The notes under the pieces are model-generated. The model did no database searches, was not told the DNA's origin, and worked only from the letters and a program-made list of their open reading frames with translations. This document shows, piece after piece, positions 23,319 to 33,510 of a DNA stretch of 36,262 nucleotides. The number at the start of each line of letters is the position of its first letter. Within the stretch, counting starts at the first letter, position 1. Both the position numbers and the translations under genes were made by a program. The stretch spans positions 1 to 36,262 of the forward strand of contig WRAC01000028.1 of assembly GCA_009780415.1 (NCBI GenBank), given 5' to 3'. Origin of the DNA: Defluviitaleaceae bacterium (lineage in GTDB: Bacteria; Bacillota; Clostridia; Lachnospirales; WRAX01).

Positions 23319-24659
23319 TTACTCAGGAGTTTTTAAACTGAGCTGCCTTGCGAAATAATAATACGAAACCGTCAATAATAACGCCGCCGCTGTCCAGCCG
23401 GATATGTCCGACAGATACACGCCCCATTCTCCCCATAACGGCGTTATAAAAATAACCGAGGAAATACGCGACACAAGCTCAAGAAAGCCTGACAGCATGG
23501 GGATGACGGTGTTGCCTATTCCCTGCAGGGCGGAGCGGTACAGGAACAGGAGGGAGAGAATGGGCAACCCCAGTGCCATAACCGTTAATTGCTGCGTCCC
23601 TACATCAAGGACAGCGTTTAAACGCCCGGGGTCACCAGTTATCAAGAGTCCCAGGATAAAACGCCCGAATATAAGCGTTATCGCCATTATTACCAGCGAG
23701 GATCCGAACATCAGCCGCATTCCGCAGACAACGCCCTGTTTTACGCGGCTTATGTTTTCAGCGCCGAAGTTTTGCGCCGCAAAGGTCGCCACTGAGGTTT
23801 CAAGAGCGCCCGCAATAATGAGCAATAGGCTGTACATCCGCTTTGCGGCGGCTATGCCCGCGACAAATTCAACACCGTAACGGTTTACATACCATTGGAC
23901 AGCCAGCCCCCCCACCTCTATCACCGCGTTACGGAAGAAAAGCGGCAGGCCAAGGCGCAGCAAAGCCCGGGCGGACGGTATGTCTAAATTTTTATCGCAG
24001 CCTTTCATCAGGCCCGTTTTCCGCAGGGTAAAAACGCAGTAAGCACACGCCGCGGTTTGGGACAGCAGCGTTGCGGCGGCAACACCCGCGATTCCAAAGG
24101 GTATACATAAGGCGATGCTGAGCGCGATATTTAACACCATACCGATAACCATGGCCTTAAAAGGCGTCACGCTGTCTCCAAGTGCGCGCAGGGTCGCGCC
24201 CAGCATATTGTAGGCAAAAGTAATAACTATCCCGCCCAGCAGGATGCTCAGGTATAAAACCGCGCCCCGCATGAGCTGATCGGGAGTGCCAAGGAGCGAC
24301 AGCATGGGAGCCGCACCAAACGCGCCGCCAATGCCCAATAGGACGCCGAAAGCCGCCGTTAAATAAACAGCGGCCGTAAATGCCTTACGCAAGCCGTCCG
24401 TATCCCCGGCGCCGAAGCGCTGCGCGAAAACCGTGCCAAAACCCTGGGTCAGGCCGATTACGGCGGCTAATGCAAGCCAATTGGCGCTGGCTGTCGCGCC
24501 GACGGAAGCAAAGGCGTCAACGCCCAGCATACGCCCCACAACCGCGCTGTCGGCTATAGTGAACATCAACTGCAGCACATTGGCGAACAGCAGCGGCGTT
24601 GCGAAATTAATCATCAGGCGCATGGGACGCCCTTTTGTCATATCCGTAATGTTAACCAT
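23319..24659 (-). CDS. MATE-family efflux transporter
   Basis: A 446-residue multidrug/toxin exporter of the MATE family driven by Na+ or H+, with about 12 hydrophobic helices. The N-terminus GRPMRLMINFATPLLFANVL and ADSAVVGRMLG, and the repeated half with NAVIEVGGLAVQWYVN, are typical. No good Shine-Dalgarno precedes ATG 24659; instead the stop of the 27-codon ORF overlaps it as TAATG, so translation is probably coupled. It may be co-transcribed with the ABC transporter operon upstream. Substrate unknown. Confidence 0.93.
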   Translation of the reverse strand: MVNITDMTKGRPMRLMINFATPLLFANVLQLMFTIADSAVVGRMLGVDAFASVGATASANWLALAAVIGLTQGFGTVFAQRFGAGDTDGLRKAFTAAVYLTAAFGVLLGIGGAFGAAPMLSLLGTPDQLMRGAVLYLSILLGGIVITFAYNMLGATLRALGDSVTPFKAMVIGMVLNIALSIALCIPFGIAGVAAATLLSQTAACAYCVFTLRKTGLMKGCDKNLDIPSARALLRLGLPLFFRNAVIEVGGLAVQWYVNRYGVEFVAGIAAAKRMYSLLLIIAGALETSVATFAAQNFGAENISRVKQGVVCGMRLMFGSSLVIMAITLIFGRFILGLLITGDPGRLNAVLDVGTQQLTVMALGLPILSLLFLYRSALQGIGNTVIPMLSGFLELVSRISSVIFITPLWGEWGVYLSDISGWTAAALLLTVSYYYFARQLSLKTPE

Positions 24660-24742
24660 TATTGGAATTTATTAAGATTCTCATCAAGAAGCGTTCGCAG
24701 CTCTTCGGTAACCCCTGCCAATTTTACCGCTTTAATATCCAT
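24659..24742 (-). CDS. Possible 27-residue small protein bridging two genes
   Basis: A short frame whose ATG overlaps the stop of the upstream ABC ATPase (TAATG) and whose own stop overlaps the MATE start in the same way. The product begins [20 protein letters not shown]: charged and helix-prone. AAAGG lies about 10 bases before it. Not recognised. It may be a real peptide or may simply carry ribosomes to the MATE gene, which lacks its own binding site. Confidence 0.45.
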   Translation of the reverse strand: MDIKAVKLAGVTEELRTLLDENLNKFQ

Positions 24743-25587
24743 TAATTTACAGCCTTTCTCAGCTGCTTCCTAAATTCCCAGGGCTCGTTTATTTTTGGCA
24801 CGTCGTTTATCAAGCGTTTTGTGTAATCCGCTTTAGGGTTTAATATTACTTCGTCGGCGGTGCCGTGTTCTACGAATTTCCCGTGCTCCATGATGTATAC
24901 GGAGTCTGATATATAGTAAGCAAGGCCGATGTCGTGGGTAATGAAGATGATCATCATGCCGGTTTCATCGCGCAGTTTGAGAAGCATGTCGAGGATGGTT
25001 GAGCGGGAGCACGCGTCAATCATGGAGGTCGGCTCGTCGGCCAGAAGGATTTTTGGTTTCAATAAAAAAATCCGCGCTATCATCAGCCGCTGCATTTGGC
25101 CGCCGGACAGTTCGAAGGGATATTTGTTTGTCATTTCTTCAAACTTCAAATTTACAAAGCCGCAGGCTTCGCTCATCAATTCCCTTTTCTTCTGGCGTGA
25201 AAGACGCCGGCCCCCCCGCATATTTATGCAGTCCAGCAATACCGTGTCTATTTTATTAAAGATATTAAAAGATGAAAAGGGGTCTTGGAAAATAGCCTGT
25301 ATACCCCTCCAGTACTCCTTTTTTTTGTGGTGGGAACTTATATCCCGTTTCTTTCCCATAAAATATATATCGCCGCCCGTTACGCTTGTAAGCCCCAGCA
25401 GCATCTTAACCAGCGTCGTCTTGCCGCTGCCGGATTCGCCCACGATGGAGATAAGCTCGCCCATGTGGAATTTAAAATCCACATTGTTGACAGCGACGGT
25501 TTTTTTGTCCCCAAAGCCGAAAACCTTTGTAACGCCCGTCCCGCTTAAACAAAGCCCTGTATTCATGATTTCACTGTTCATTGGCAT
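24742..25587 (-). CDS. ABC transporter ATPase (DppF/OppF type)
   Basis: ATP-hydrolysing subunit of the family 5-type importer. 281 residues with Walker [11 protein letters not shown]-loop in [12 protein letters not shown], signature LSGGQMQR, Walker [10 protein letters not shown] and switch His in [11 protein letters not shown]. It lacks the Cys-rich oligopeptide C-terminal motif. ATG 25587 sits close to a GGGGGG run; an ATG 6 bases in (25581) has better spacing. It overlaps the other ATPase by 17 bases. Expected to pair with that ATPase as a heterodimer. Confidence 0.92.
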   Translation of the reverse strand: MPMNSEIMNTGLCLSGTGVTKVFGFGDKKTVAVNNVDFKFHMGELISIVGESGSGKTTLVKMLLGLTSVTGGDIYFMGKKRDISSHHKKKEYWRGIQAIFQDPFSSFNIFNKIDTVLLDCINMRGGRRLSRQKKRELMSEACGFVNLKFEEMTNKYPFELSGGQMQRLMIARIFLLKPKILLADEPTSMIDACSRSTILDMLLKLRDETGMMIIFITHDIGLAYYISDSVYIMEHGKFVEHGTADEVILNPKADYTKRLINDVPKINEPWEFRKQLRKAVN

Positions 25588-26578
25588 ATTCCCCCCTTAA
25601 TTCATGTTCGGGAATAATACAGCGGCACCCGCGCGCGCCTATATCGGCTAAAGTCAAACCGGGCGTTTGACAGCCGGGCCGCGCGTACTTGCAGCGTTCG
25701 CGGAAACGGCAGCCCTCGGGCGGTTTTTTCAGATTAGGCGGCGTACCCGGTATAGCCGCAAGCTTTACCTCGCGCGTGCCGCTTTCGGGAACCAGTACCG
25801 AACCCATCAGCCCCTTTGAATACGGGTGAACGGGATCAAAAATTAACTGCTCGGACGTGCCCTGCTCAACAATCTGCCCGGCATACATTACCATTATATC
25901 GTCGGTAACGTTGTAAAGAAGGGGCAGCTCGTGGGTTATGAAAATCATGGATTTTATGTATCCCAGTTCCATCAAGTCAAAAATCATCTTGATAACCATT
26001 TTTTGGCTGGTAACGTCAAGGGCGGAGGACGGCTCGTCGGCAATAAGCACCTTGGGCGACAATATCGTTGAAATGGCGATAACCGTGCGCTGTTTCATAC
26101 CGCCGCTCAGTTCCACGGCATGTTTATTCAGCGTGTCTACTGGGAGGTTCAGTACCTCGAAACGCTCTTTCGCCAGATCATGGATATCTTTTTTCGTTGC
26201 CTTTGGATTGTGCGCGCGCACGACATCCTCAATAAACTTAATAATCTTCCGCGTAGGGTTAAGGGCGTTCATCGCGGCCTGCGGGATATAGGCAATCTCC
26301 GTACCCAGCACATTTTTGCGCACATTATCCGGATCCAGGCCCGATATATTGCGCCCGTCGATAATTATATCCCCTTTAATGTAATGCAGCGGCGCGAAGT
26401 AATAACCCATCAAACTCAATGCCAGCGTCGATTTACCGCAGCCGGATTCGCCCGCGATCCCAAGGGAGCGGCCTTCCTCAACCTTGAAGGACACATCGTC
26501 CACTGCATAGACGCCCTCGCCGAACCGGGTTACGTATTTAGTTGACAGTCCGTTGACTTCCAGCATGACTTTATTCAT
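25571..26578 (-). CDS. ABC transporter ATPase (DppD/OppD type)
   Basis: Second ATPase of the importer, 335 residues. Walker [11 protein letters not shown]-loop [12 protein letters not shown], signature LSGGMKQR, Walker [13 protein letters not shown], and a C-terminal oligopeptide/dipeptide transporter domain with the Cys motif [14 protein letters not shown], which in relatives can bind an Fe-S cluster. ATG 26578 is preferred because AGGAGG lies 8 bases upstream; the frame extends 18 bases further. 20 bases separate it from the DppC-like permease. Confidence 0.93.
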   Translation of the reverse strand: MNKVMLEVNGLSTKYVTRFGEGVYAVDDVSFKVEEGRSLGIAGESGCGKSTLALSLMGYYFAPLHYIKGDIIIDGRNISGLDPDNVRKNVLGTEIAYIPQAAMNALNPTRKIIKFIEDVVRAHNPKATKKDIHDLAKERFEVLNLPVDTLNKHAVELSGGMKQRTVIAISTILSPKVLIADEPSSALDVTSQKMVIKMIFDLMELGYIKSMIFITHELPLLYNVTDDIMVMYAGQIVEQGTSEQLIFDPVHPYSKGLMGSVLVPESGTREVKLAAIPGTPPNLKKPPEGCRFRERCKYARPGCQTPGLTLADIGARGCRCIIPEHELRGEYANEQ

Positions 26579-26598
26579 TCGATGGCCCTCCTGCATAT

Positions 26599-27849
26599 CT
26601 AATCCCTCAACTGCGGGTTAAACACTTGATCCAGCCCGGTATTCATTAAGTTTAAGGAGAACGAGATGAGCGCGATAACCAGGATAACGGGATAGTATGC
26701 CCACCAGGAGCCGTTCAGGTGCGCGGTGTATATCATGGCCCAGTTCATCATCAGGCCGAGGGTGGGGACTTCCGTGGTTTTGGGGCCGAGGCCCAGCATG
26801 GAGAGCTGCGCTTCGGCAAGGATGGCGGTGGAGATTTGCAGAATTAATGCCATAACAACGTATGAGGCTATGTAGGGTAGGATGTCCTTTACGAGAATGC
26901 GCGGCAGGGAATGCCCGGACAGCTTGCTTAGGTTGACATGGTCGCGGTTGCGCAGGGACAGGACTTGCGAGCGTACTGAACGGGTCGTCCATACCCATGA
27001 GGTGAGGCCGATAACAACCGCGACGGTCGTTGCGCCGCGCTGGGCCTGGCTTATACTGTATGAAATAAGGATCAGCAGGACAAAGCCGGGTACTACGGTG
27101 AAAAGGTTGACGATAAACATGATAAGGTCGTCCACAATGCCGCCTATGTATCCGGAAAGAAGCCCCAGCACCAAGCCGATTGAGGTTGCGATGGTCCCCG
27201 CGATAAGGCCGATTTGCAAGCTGACGGTGATAGCCGCTGCGAGCTTCTTTAACATATCGCTGCCGAAATTGTCGGTACCCAGGGGCAGGAAAATGGTGTT
27301 GGCGACGTCGCCTACGTTCACATAATCCGTCGCCCTTACGTTACCGCCCTCAGTGTATTCGTTCAGATAGGGATCCCAGTTTGATATCTGCATGTCGTAG
27401 GAAGTCAGCAAGCCCCTTATCCTGCCGTCGAGCCGCGCGTAGAACTGCCGGTCCGCCGCCCTTGCGCCAAGCCGCAGGGATTCGTCATAATTATCCCACC
27501 AAAGCCGCAGGATGCCTTCGACATCATCGGCGTCAATAACATCTTCGGGCAGTCCGAAAAGCAGCAGGTACTCCCTCATCCTGACGCGGTCATCAGGCGA
27601 AAGCCTGTTCGCTATGCGGTTACCGGCGGCGTCCGGCAAAATGAAGGTATAAGTATCCATGGTATTAAGGCTGTCATATGTGGATACGTAAAGGCCGGGT
27701 TTTATAAACGAATTACGCCCGATCATCGCCAGCGGGTCGCCGGGGTTGAACAGGGGATAGACAAGAACGAAAATCAGAAGGAACACGATAATTGAGAAAC
27801 CGAACACAAACTTGGGAGAGCGGAAAACCTGGCGCAGATTATTCTTCAT
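26599..27849 (-). CDS. ABC transporter permease (DppC/OppC type) with large external loop
   Basis: Inner-membrane permease of the importer. 416 residues, longer than typical DppC (about 300) because a soluble segment of about 150 residues (about 35-190) lies between the first helix and the permease core. The core has about five helices, and the EAA-type loop that contacts the ATPase is seen near [17 protein letters not shown]. Such insertions are known in permeases of sugar-type family 5 importers of thermophiles (family knowledge, from memory). 11 bases separate it from the DppB-like gene. Confidence 0.9.
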   Translation of the reverse strand: MKNNLRQVFRSPKFVFGFSIIVFLLIFVLVYPLFNPGDPLAMIGRNSFIKPGLYVSTYDSLNTMDTYTFILPDAAGNRIANRLSPDDRVRMREYLLLFGLPEDVIDADDVEGILRLWWDNYDESLRLGARAADRQFYARLDGRIRGLLTSYDMQISNWDPYLNEYTEGGNVRATDYVNVGDVANTIFLPLGTDNFGSDMLKKLAAAITVSLQIGLIAGTIATSIGLVLGLLSGYIGGIVDDLIMFIVNLFTVVPGFVLLILISYSISQAQRGATTVAVVIGLTSWVWTTRSVRSQVLSLRNRDHVNLSKLSGHSLPRILVKDILPYIASYVVMALILQISTAILAEAQLSMLGLGPKTTEVPTLGLMMNWAMIYTAHLNGSWWAYYPVILVIALISFSLNLMNTGLDQVFNPQLRD

Positions 27850-27860
27850 ATACCCACCCC

Positions 27861-28865
27861 CTAATCAAATTGCGAGGCCTTGATACGCGGGTCAATCAAG
27901 CCGTAGATCACGTCCATAATAAACGTAGCGAACAGTACCATAAGCGTTATAATCAGCGTCGCGCCGGAAATGAGAGGGTAATCGCTCTGCCTTATGCCCC
28001 TCATCAATGCCGTTCCCAGGCCGGGGTAGCTGAAGATAATCTCCGCCACCAGCGCGCCGCCTACCATAGTGCCAAGCGCCAGCGCCAGGCCGGTGACCTG
28101 AGGCAGCATGGCGTTGCGGAACACGTATCCTACAATCTTTCTATCTTTAATGCCCATATAGCGGCTATATTTGACATAATCAGCGTTCAGCTCGTAAATC
28201 GACATGGAACGCATACCAATGGCTTGCCCGCCGATTGCCACCAGTACTATTGACCAGAATGGGAGCTGGTAATGCTGGATTACTGACCGTACAAAGGTCC
28301 AGCTCATATGCGGGATAAGGTTTGCGCCGTATCCGCCCGCGATAGGGGCAACTTTTAGGTTTACGGCAAAAATTGACAGAAGAACCACGGAAAGGCCGAA
28401 CGCCGGTATGCCGCCGATAAAGAGCGAAGCGGGCATAATGATTTTGTCAAATCCCTTGCGGATATACGCGGCGAGGGTGCCCAGCACGTTACCTATCATC
28501 CATCCCACAATGATCGCGGGGAATTGTAAAGCCAGCGTCCATGGCAGCGCCGCTCCCAAAATATCGGATACCTCACGCGGGAATTGCGAAAATGACCTGC
28601 CAAAATCACCTTTGAATAAATTGCCGAAATATGTAAAAAACTGTTCGGGTAAAGATTTGTTCAGACCAAATTGCTCGGCGTAAAATTCATATATACGTGC
28701 GGACGCGCCGGGATCCATAAGATTTTGCGCAACCCTTGTCGTAATCAAGGCTACCGGATCCCCCGGCATCATACGCGGCAGGATGAAATTCAATAATACC
28801 GCCGCCACAAAAGTTATGAGAAACCATATGATCTTTTTTGTGTAATATTTCCTATACCCCTTCAC
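27861..28865 (-). CDS. ABC transporter permease (DppB/OppB type)
   Basis: Partner permease, 334 residues, with an N-terminal helix, the family pattern [12 protein letters not shown], then about five helices with the ATPase-contact loop around [22 protein letters not shown]. Translation starts at GTG 28865 with GGAGG 7 bases upstream. It follows the binding-protein gene after a 129-base gap containing three hairpins, which probably tune the ratio of binding protein to membrane subunits. Confidence 0.92.
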   Translation of the reverse strand: MKGYRKYYTKKIIWFLITFVAAVLLNFILPRMMPGDPVALITTRVAQNLMDPGASARIYEFYAEQFGLNKSLPEQFFTYFGNLFKGDFGRSFSQFPREVSDILGAALPWTLALQFPAIIVGWMIGNVLGTLAAYIRKGFDKIIMPASLFIGGIPAFGLSVVLLSIFAVNLKVAPIAGGYGANLIPHMSWTFVRSVIQHYQLPFWSIVLVAIGGQAIGMRSMSIYELNADYVKYSRYMGIKDRKIVGYVFRNAMLPQVTGLALALGTMVGGALVAEIIFSYPGLGTALMRGIRQSDYPLISGATLIITLMVLFATFIMDVIYGLIDPRIKASQFD

Positions 28866-28884
28866 GACTCAGCCTCCGTTATGC

Positions 28885-28903
28885 GGGCGATCGCAAATCG
28901 CCC
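28885..28903. repeat. REP-like palindrome
   Basis: GGGCGAT (28885-28891) and ATCGCCC (28897-28903) around a 5-base loop, flanked on the minus strand by AATGTAGG. Palindromes of the form TAGGGGCGA-N-TCGCCC recur in many bacterial genomes as short interspersed repeats (from memory). Only one copy is seen in this window. Confidence 0.45.
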
Positions 28904-28918
28904 CTACATTATGAAGCG

Positions 28919-28935
28919 CCGGACAATCCGTCCGG
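28919..28935. other. Small hairpin
   Basis: CCGGAC and GTCCGG, a 6-base stem with 5-base loop, in the binding-protein/permease spacer. No T-run follows it. Confidence 0.4.
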
Positions 28936-28954
28936 TAATGTTAATAATTAGGAA

Positions 28955-28976
28955 GGGGGAACCGCATGGCTCCCCC
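28955..28976 (-). terminator. Attenuator-like hairpin after binding-protein gene
   Basis: On the minus strand GGGGGAGCC, loop ATGC, GGTTCCCCC: a 9-base stem with one G-T pair, starting about 19 bases after the binding-protein stop. The following sequence TTCCTAATTATT is only weakly T-rich, so it is more likely a partial terminator or 3'-end stabiliser than a full stop. Confidence 0.5.
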
Positions 28977-28994
28977 CTTATAAAATTTACTTTA

Positions 28995-30875
28995 TTATTC
29001 GTTTACAAGCCTGATATTATAAAGGTCTGCTATAGCAAGCCCGTCTACAGCGTTCAGAGGCGGGACATTCCTTCCGTCGCCGGCTTCGGTGAATCCCGTC
29101 CAAATCAGTTCGTTGACTGCGTGGAAGTTGCCGGGGCGGTACATTAACCCGAAAGAAGGCACATCTGTCAGGTAGATTTCGACGGCTTCGGTATAAAGCT
29201 CGATCACTTTGTCGCGGTCGGTTTCAAGCGGGATAGCGGCTATGAGCTCGTCTATGCGGGGGTTAGTGTAGTGACCCCAGTTACCGTTCCCGTTGCCTTC
29301 AATACCGACAAACTCGGAGTTCATAAGCTGGCGCATACGGGCCCAGGGCTGTGCCGAACCGCCGCCGTCGGTCCACATCATAAAGATGTCGTAATCCGTA
29401 TGGTAGGCGGATTCCACGATAGGCTGATATACTTCCCAGGCGGGGAAGAGCGTTGTTATTTCGATGCCAATCAACGCGCCGGCAGCGGCTACAATTTCCA
29501 TTGCCGCTTCCCAATCGCTCCAACCGGACGGGGCGCAGGCGTTGAAGGAAAGCATCACGCCGTCCAATTCACGCCAGCCGTCGGCGTTTCTAAGGATCCC
29601 CGCGTCGTCAAGGAGCTGGTTGGCGCTTTCAATGTCATTTCCGGCCCATTGCAGATGCGCGACCGCGGCGTGGTTGAACATAGCCTGCTCACCGGGGGTG
29701 GGGTTCATAAAGGAACGCGGGACTTCATGGAATGTGGGGCTTTGGTTGGTCATGGCGTTGGCGATAATGGCATCGTAATCAACAGCCATGGCAATAGCCT
29801 TACGAATAGCCGGATTTTGAAGCTCGGGTATATTCAAGTTAAAGTACGCGGTGGGGATGCTCGCGCTTACGCCATATGGCGGTTGATCCATATACGTGGA
29901 AATCGGCAGGCCGTCCACAAGCCACATGTTTTGCACGTTAGCGATGAAATTCTGGCTTACGTCGACTTCAAGCGCTCTGAAAGCCGTATCTCCGGCGGCA
30001 TTATTCGCGTATATGATATGGGAGAGGTATTTCGGCACAGGGAGCTTGCCCCACATTGATTCGTGCTGCCCCCAATAATTGTCGTCGCGCACCAGAATGA
30101 CCCTGGTGTCATCGTCAAAGAAGGGCCTGTATGGACCGGATGATACGATGTCAACCGCGGTATCCAGCCTCAGAGCGGCTCTGTCGAAGTTATTGCGGGC
30201 CTCAAGCTCTTCAAGCCATGCTTTTTGCAAAATGTAAAACTGGCCCAGGAACTGGCGGGTCATTAAGGGGTTTGCGGGCTTGCCGTCAATTAATACGTTT
30301 TTGACAAGGATAGTATGGTCGTCAACAACCTCAATAGTATCGATAAATGGCCCGAAATTAGCGAATCCTCTGGAATCGTACTTCGCGCTAGTTTCCCAAG
30401 TGTAGGCTACATCGTAGGCGGTTACCGGCGTGCCGTCGCTCCAATGGGCGTTCGGGTTAAGCGGGATTGTCATCTCTGTGAGGTCGCTGTTCCATTCATA
30501 AGGGCCTCCGGCAAGAAGCGGGTTCATCGAGTTGTCCATAAAGTTGTACATGTACAGGGTCTCAAACATTGTGACGCGTGCGCCAAGGCCTCCGTCGTCA
30601 ATAGTCATAGCGTTGTTCTGAGCTGAGCTTAATACGTTCCAGCTCGCGATGGGGCCCCATTGAAGCCCGTTGAAATAAACGGTCTCGTGACGGGGCAGAT
30701 CCACTACGGGGCCCGCGGGTTCGGCGACGTCTTCCGCCGGCTCGGGAGCGGGCTCATCGGTCACTGCGGGGACATCAGGGGTCAGTGGCGGGGGTGCGTC
30801 CTCGCTCTGACAGCCGGCTAAAAGCGATAAGGACAACACCAGGGCCAGGATTGCGGCTAAAATCTTTTTGCTCAC
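28995..30875 (-). CDS. Family 5 extracellular solute-binding lipoprotein
   Basis: Surface-bound ligand receptor of the ABC importer, 626 residues. A signal peptide ends in lipobox LLAGC with the lipidated Cys22, followed by an acidic Pro-rich linker. The mature part begins ETVYFNGLQWGPIASWN, a pattern that resembles sugar-binding members of family 5 in thermophiles more than peptide-binding OppA (from memory). GTG 30875 is chosen because GGAGG lies 8 bases upstream. First gene of the operon and divergent from the beta-mannosidase, which points to manno-oligosaccharides as ligand (inference). Confidence 0.92.
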   Translation of the reverse strand: MSKKILAAILALVLSLSLLAGCQSEDAPPPLTPDVPAVTDEPAPEPAEDVAEPAGPVVDLPRHETVYFNGLQWGPIASWNVLSSAQNNAMTIDDGGLGARVTMFETLYMYNFMDNSMNPLLAGGPYEWNSDLTEMTIPLNPNAHWSDGTPVTAYDVAYTWETSAKYDSRGFANFGPFIDTIEVVDDHTILVKNVLIDGKPANPLMTRQFLGQFYILQKAWLEELEARNNFDRAALRLDTAVDIVSSGPYRPFFDDDTRVILVRDDNYWGQHESMWGKLPVPKYLSHIIYANNAAGDTAFRALEVDVSQNFIANVQNMWLVDGLPISTYMDQPPYGVSASIPTAYFNLNIPELQNPAIRKAIAMAVDYDAIIANAMTNQSPTFHEVPRSFMNPTPGEQAMFNHAAVAHLQWAGNDIESANQLLDDAGILRNADGWRELDGVMLSFNACAPSGWSDWEAAMEIVAAAGALIGIEITTLFPAWEVYQPIVESAYHTDYDIFMMWTDGGGSAQPWARMRQLMNSEFVGIEGNGNGNWGHYTNPRIDELIAAIPLETDRDKVIELYTEAVEIYLTDVPSFGLMYRPGNFHAVNELIWTGFTEAGDGRNVPPLNAVDGLAIADLYNIRLVNE

Positions 30876-30954
30876 TAAACATGCCTCCTTGATTAATTTT
30901 GTAGTTTCGGCATTTGTTAAAAAGTACCGAAACATTTTTAAATATATGTTTTAT

Positions 30955-30983
30955 ATTATACAAATTTTTTGATTAGTAGTCAA
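30955..30983 (-). promoter_or_regulatory. Promoter of the ABC transporter operon
   Basis: Minus strand TTGACT (30983-30978), 17 bases, TATAAT (30960-30955). It gives a leader of about 70 bases before the binding-protein start. Confidence 0.75.
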
Positions 30984-31022
30984 GTACGATTATTACATTT
31001 TAAGTACATCCTAATGTAGTAT

Positions 31023-31051
31023 TTGACACAGCTATATTATTGTCATATAAT
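31023..31051 (+). promoter_or_regulatory. Consensus promoter of the beta-mannosidase gene
   Basis: TTGACA (31023-31028), 17 bases, TATAAT (31046-31051): exact sigma-A consensus. Between this and the divergent ABC promoter lies an imperfect palindrome, TACATT (30994-30999) and AATGTA (31013-31018), and repeated AAGTAC words. These could be an operator shared by both units, but the evidence is slight. Confidence 0.8.
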
Positions 31052-31077
31052 TACAGTCAAAAAGACAGGGGATAAAA

Positions 31078-33495
31078 ATGCGTATACAATCGTTAAGCGG
31101 CTGTTGGGAAATGTCTGCGGCGGATGGCGGCGGAGTTGTGGAGGCCAGGATTCCCGGCTCGGTGTACTCCGCGCTGCTGGACGCGGGTAAGATGGACGAC
31201 CCGTTTTGGCGTTGCAATGAACTTCACGCGCTGAAGCTGATGGAGAAGGACTACGAGTTCACCCGCGTTTTTGACTGGGATCATGCGGACGCGGAAATGG
31301 AGAAAGTATTGCTGCGCTGCGAGGGGCTGGACACGGTTTGCGACATCGTGTTGAACGGCACAAAAATCGGTTACGCGGATAATATGCACAGGATATGGGA
31401 ATTTGACGCAACCGGCGCAGTGCGTTCCAAAGAGAACACTTTGAAAATTATTTTCCGTTCACCCACTAAATATATAGAAGCCCGTCAAAACGAAGTATTT
31501 GTTGACGGTTCGACGGACGCCATGTTCGGCTTCCCCCACCTGAGGAAGGCGCACTGCATGTTCGGCTGGGATTGGGGCGCGCGGCTGCCGGATGCCGGTA
31601 TTTGGCGCGATATTTCATTAATCGGCATAGAAAAAGGGCGTTTGGAGAGCGTTTATGTCACCCAAGGGCATAAAGACGGAGAAGTCTCGCTTGGCTTTGA
31701 GATTGAAGCGTCCTGCTCCGGCGGTTTGGCGGTTACGGTTACTTGCCCGGACGGCACTGTGCTTTATTCGGACGGAAAACCGATATTAATTGAAAAACCG
31801 GCCTTATGGTGGCCCAACGGTTACGGCGAACAGCCGCTGTACACCGTTCGCGTCTCTCTTATGGAAGGCCCGCGTGAGCTGGATAGCTGGGAAAAACGCG
31901 TAGGCCTGCGCACGCTGACGGTTTTGCGTGAAAAGGACGAGTGGGGCGAGGGCTTTGCCATTTGCGTGAACGGGGTCAAGATATTCGCCATGGGTGCGGA
32001 TTACATACCACAGGACAACATCCTCTCCCGCGTTACGGAAGAAAAGATACGCGCGCTGCTCAAGGACTGCGCGGCGGCGCATTTCAACACGGTACGCATT
32101 TGGGGCGGCGGTTATTATCCCTGCGGCACTTTTTATGATGTCTGCGACGAGCTGGGCCTTATTGTCCTGCAAGACTTTATGTTCGCCTGCGCAATCTACG
32201 AGCTTACCCCGGAGTTTGAGGAAAATATAAAAGCCGAGTTTGAGGATAACATCAAACGTTTGCGGCATCACGCCTCCTTGGGTATGTGGTGCGGCAACAA
32301 CGAGCTGGAGTGGGCGCATTTTGACGGCTGGTACAAGCATACGCCGGAGCAGCGGGAGTACTATGTGCGCATGTTCGAGGAGATCCTGCCGGAAATGACC
32401 GCAAAGCACGACCCGCAGACCTTCTACTGGCCTGCCTCACCCTCGTCAGGCGGCGGGTTTGACAACCCCAACGACTTTAACCGCGGCACCGTCCATTACT
32501 GGCAAGTGTGGCACGGTAACAAGCCCTTCAGCGACTACAGGAATTTCCACTTCCGTTTTGTGTCCGAATTCGGCTTCCAGAGCTTCCCGGACATAAAAAC
32601 CATCGAATCCTTCACCTTACCGGAGGACAGAAACATCTTCTCCCGCGTGATGGAGACCCATCAGCGTAACGCCGGGGCAAACGGCAAGATTATGAATTAC
32701 CTGTCGGCAATGTATCTGTATCCCGAGGATTTCAACACTTTACTGTACGCGTCCCAGCTTCTTCAAGCGGACGCGATACGCTACGGCGTAGAGCATTGGA
32801 GGCGCAACCGCGGGCGTTGTATGGGGGCCATTTACTGGCAGATAAACGACATATGGCCCGTGGCATCCTGGGCGTCGCTGGATTACTTCGGGCGGTGGAA
32901 AGCCCTGCATTACTCCGCCAAACGCTTCTTCGCGCCCGTTATGATATCCTGCCACGAAACAGGCGAGATGACCGAGCGGCCCAATTGCAACATCCAGCCC
33001 GCCCCCATCCGTAAGGCCGCCAGGCTGTCCGTCGCCAACGAGACAATGGCGGCGGTATCCGGCACGGTCAAGTGGGCGTTGCGTGAGCCTTCCGGGAAAG
33101 TGCGGAAAAGCGGCGAGCAAGCGGTGACTGTGGAGGCATTGACATCTTTGTGGCTTGACGAGCTTGATTTCTCTGATTGCGACGAGCTTAGCAGCTATGT
33201 CAGCTTCTCTTTTGAAACGGATACGGTTGTTTCATCCGGGACGGCGTTATTCTGTATGCCCAAGCATTTTGCGTTTATGGATCCGGCGTTAAAGGTTACG
33301 CGTAACGGGGACGGCATTACCGTACAAGCGCAAGCTTTCGCCAAAAGCGTGGAGCTGTACTCCGACACTGAAGATTTTGTCTTGTCGGACAATTTCTTTG
33401 ACATTAATGAAGGAAGCATAACCGTAAAAATACTGCGCGGCGACCCAAAGCATGTGAAAGTACGTTCCGTGTGGGATATCGGGCGCGGGAAATAA
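31078..33495 (+). CDS. GH2 beta-mannosidase
   Basis: Releases mannose from the non-reducing end of beta-1,4-manno-oligosaccharides. 805 residues, no signal peptide, so cytoplasmic. N-terminal sugar-binding jelly roll with [13 protein letters not shown], the immunoglobulin-like linker containing [12 protein letters not shown], then the TIM barrel. The acid/base Glu is E409 in WCGNNE and the nucleophile Glu is E497 in VSEFGFQS, both in family context. GGGG lies about 6 bases before the ATG. Divergent from the ABC importer, which would supply substrate. Assigned as mannosidase rather than galactosidase by these motifs. Confidence 0.93.
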   Translation: MRIQSLSGCWEMSAADGGGVVEARIPGSVYSALLDAGKMDDPFWRCNELHALKLMEKDYEFTRVFDWDHADAEMEKVLLRCEGLDTVCDIVLNGTKIGYADNMHRIWEFDATGAVRSKENTLKIIFRSPTKYIEARQNEVFVDGSTDAMFGFPHLRKAHCMFGWDWGARLPDAGIWRDISLIGIEKGRLESVYVTQGHKDGEVSLGFEIEASCSGGLAVTVTCPDGTVLYSDGKPILIEKPALWWPNGYGEQPLYTVRVSLMEGPRELDSWEKRVGLRTLTVLREKDEWGEGFAICVNGVKIFAMGADYIPQDNILSRVTEEKIRALLKDCAAAHFNTVRIWGGGYYPCGTFYDVCDELGLIVLQDFMFACAIYELTPEFEENIKAEFEDNIKRLRHHASLGMWCGNNELEWAHFDGWYKHTPEQREYYVRMFEEILPEMTAKHDPQTFYWPASPSSGGGFDNPNDFNRGTVHYWQVWHGNKPFSDYRNFHFRFVSEFGFQSFPDIKTIESFTLPEDRNIFSRVMETHQRNAGANGKIMNYLSAMYLYPEDFNTLLYASQLLQADAIRYGVEHWRRNRGRCMGAIYWQINDIWPVASWASLDYFGRWKALHYSAKRFFAPVMISCHETGEMTERPNCNIQPAPIRKAARLSVANETMAAVSGTVKWALREPSGKVRKSGEQAVTVEALTSLWLDELDFSDCDELSSYVSFSFETDTVVSSGTALFCMPKHFAFMDPALKVTRNGDGITVQAQAFAKSVELYSDTEDFVLSDNFFDINEGSITVKILRGDPKHVKVRSVWDIGRGK

Positions 33496-33510
33496 ATATT
33501 ATATTATCTG

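Noticed and set aside
23286-23320. PerR-like operator in the rubrerythrin promoter
   Set aside because: The region is AT-rich but I cannot align a clear PerR box; peroxide regulation would be guesswork.
29271-30059. 262-codon plus-strand frame inside the binding-protein gene
   Set aside because: Antisense to a clear lipoprotein gene, with no recognisable domain; typical shadow of GC-biased codons.
31804-32409. 201-codon minus-strand frame within beta-mannosidase
   Set aside because: Antisense to the catalytic barrel coding sequence; no motifs and no ribosome site.
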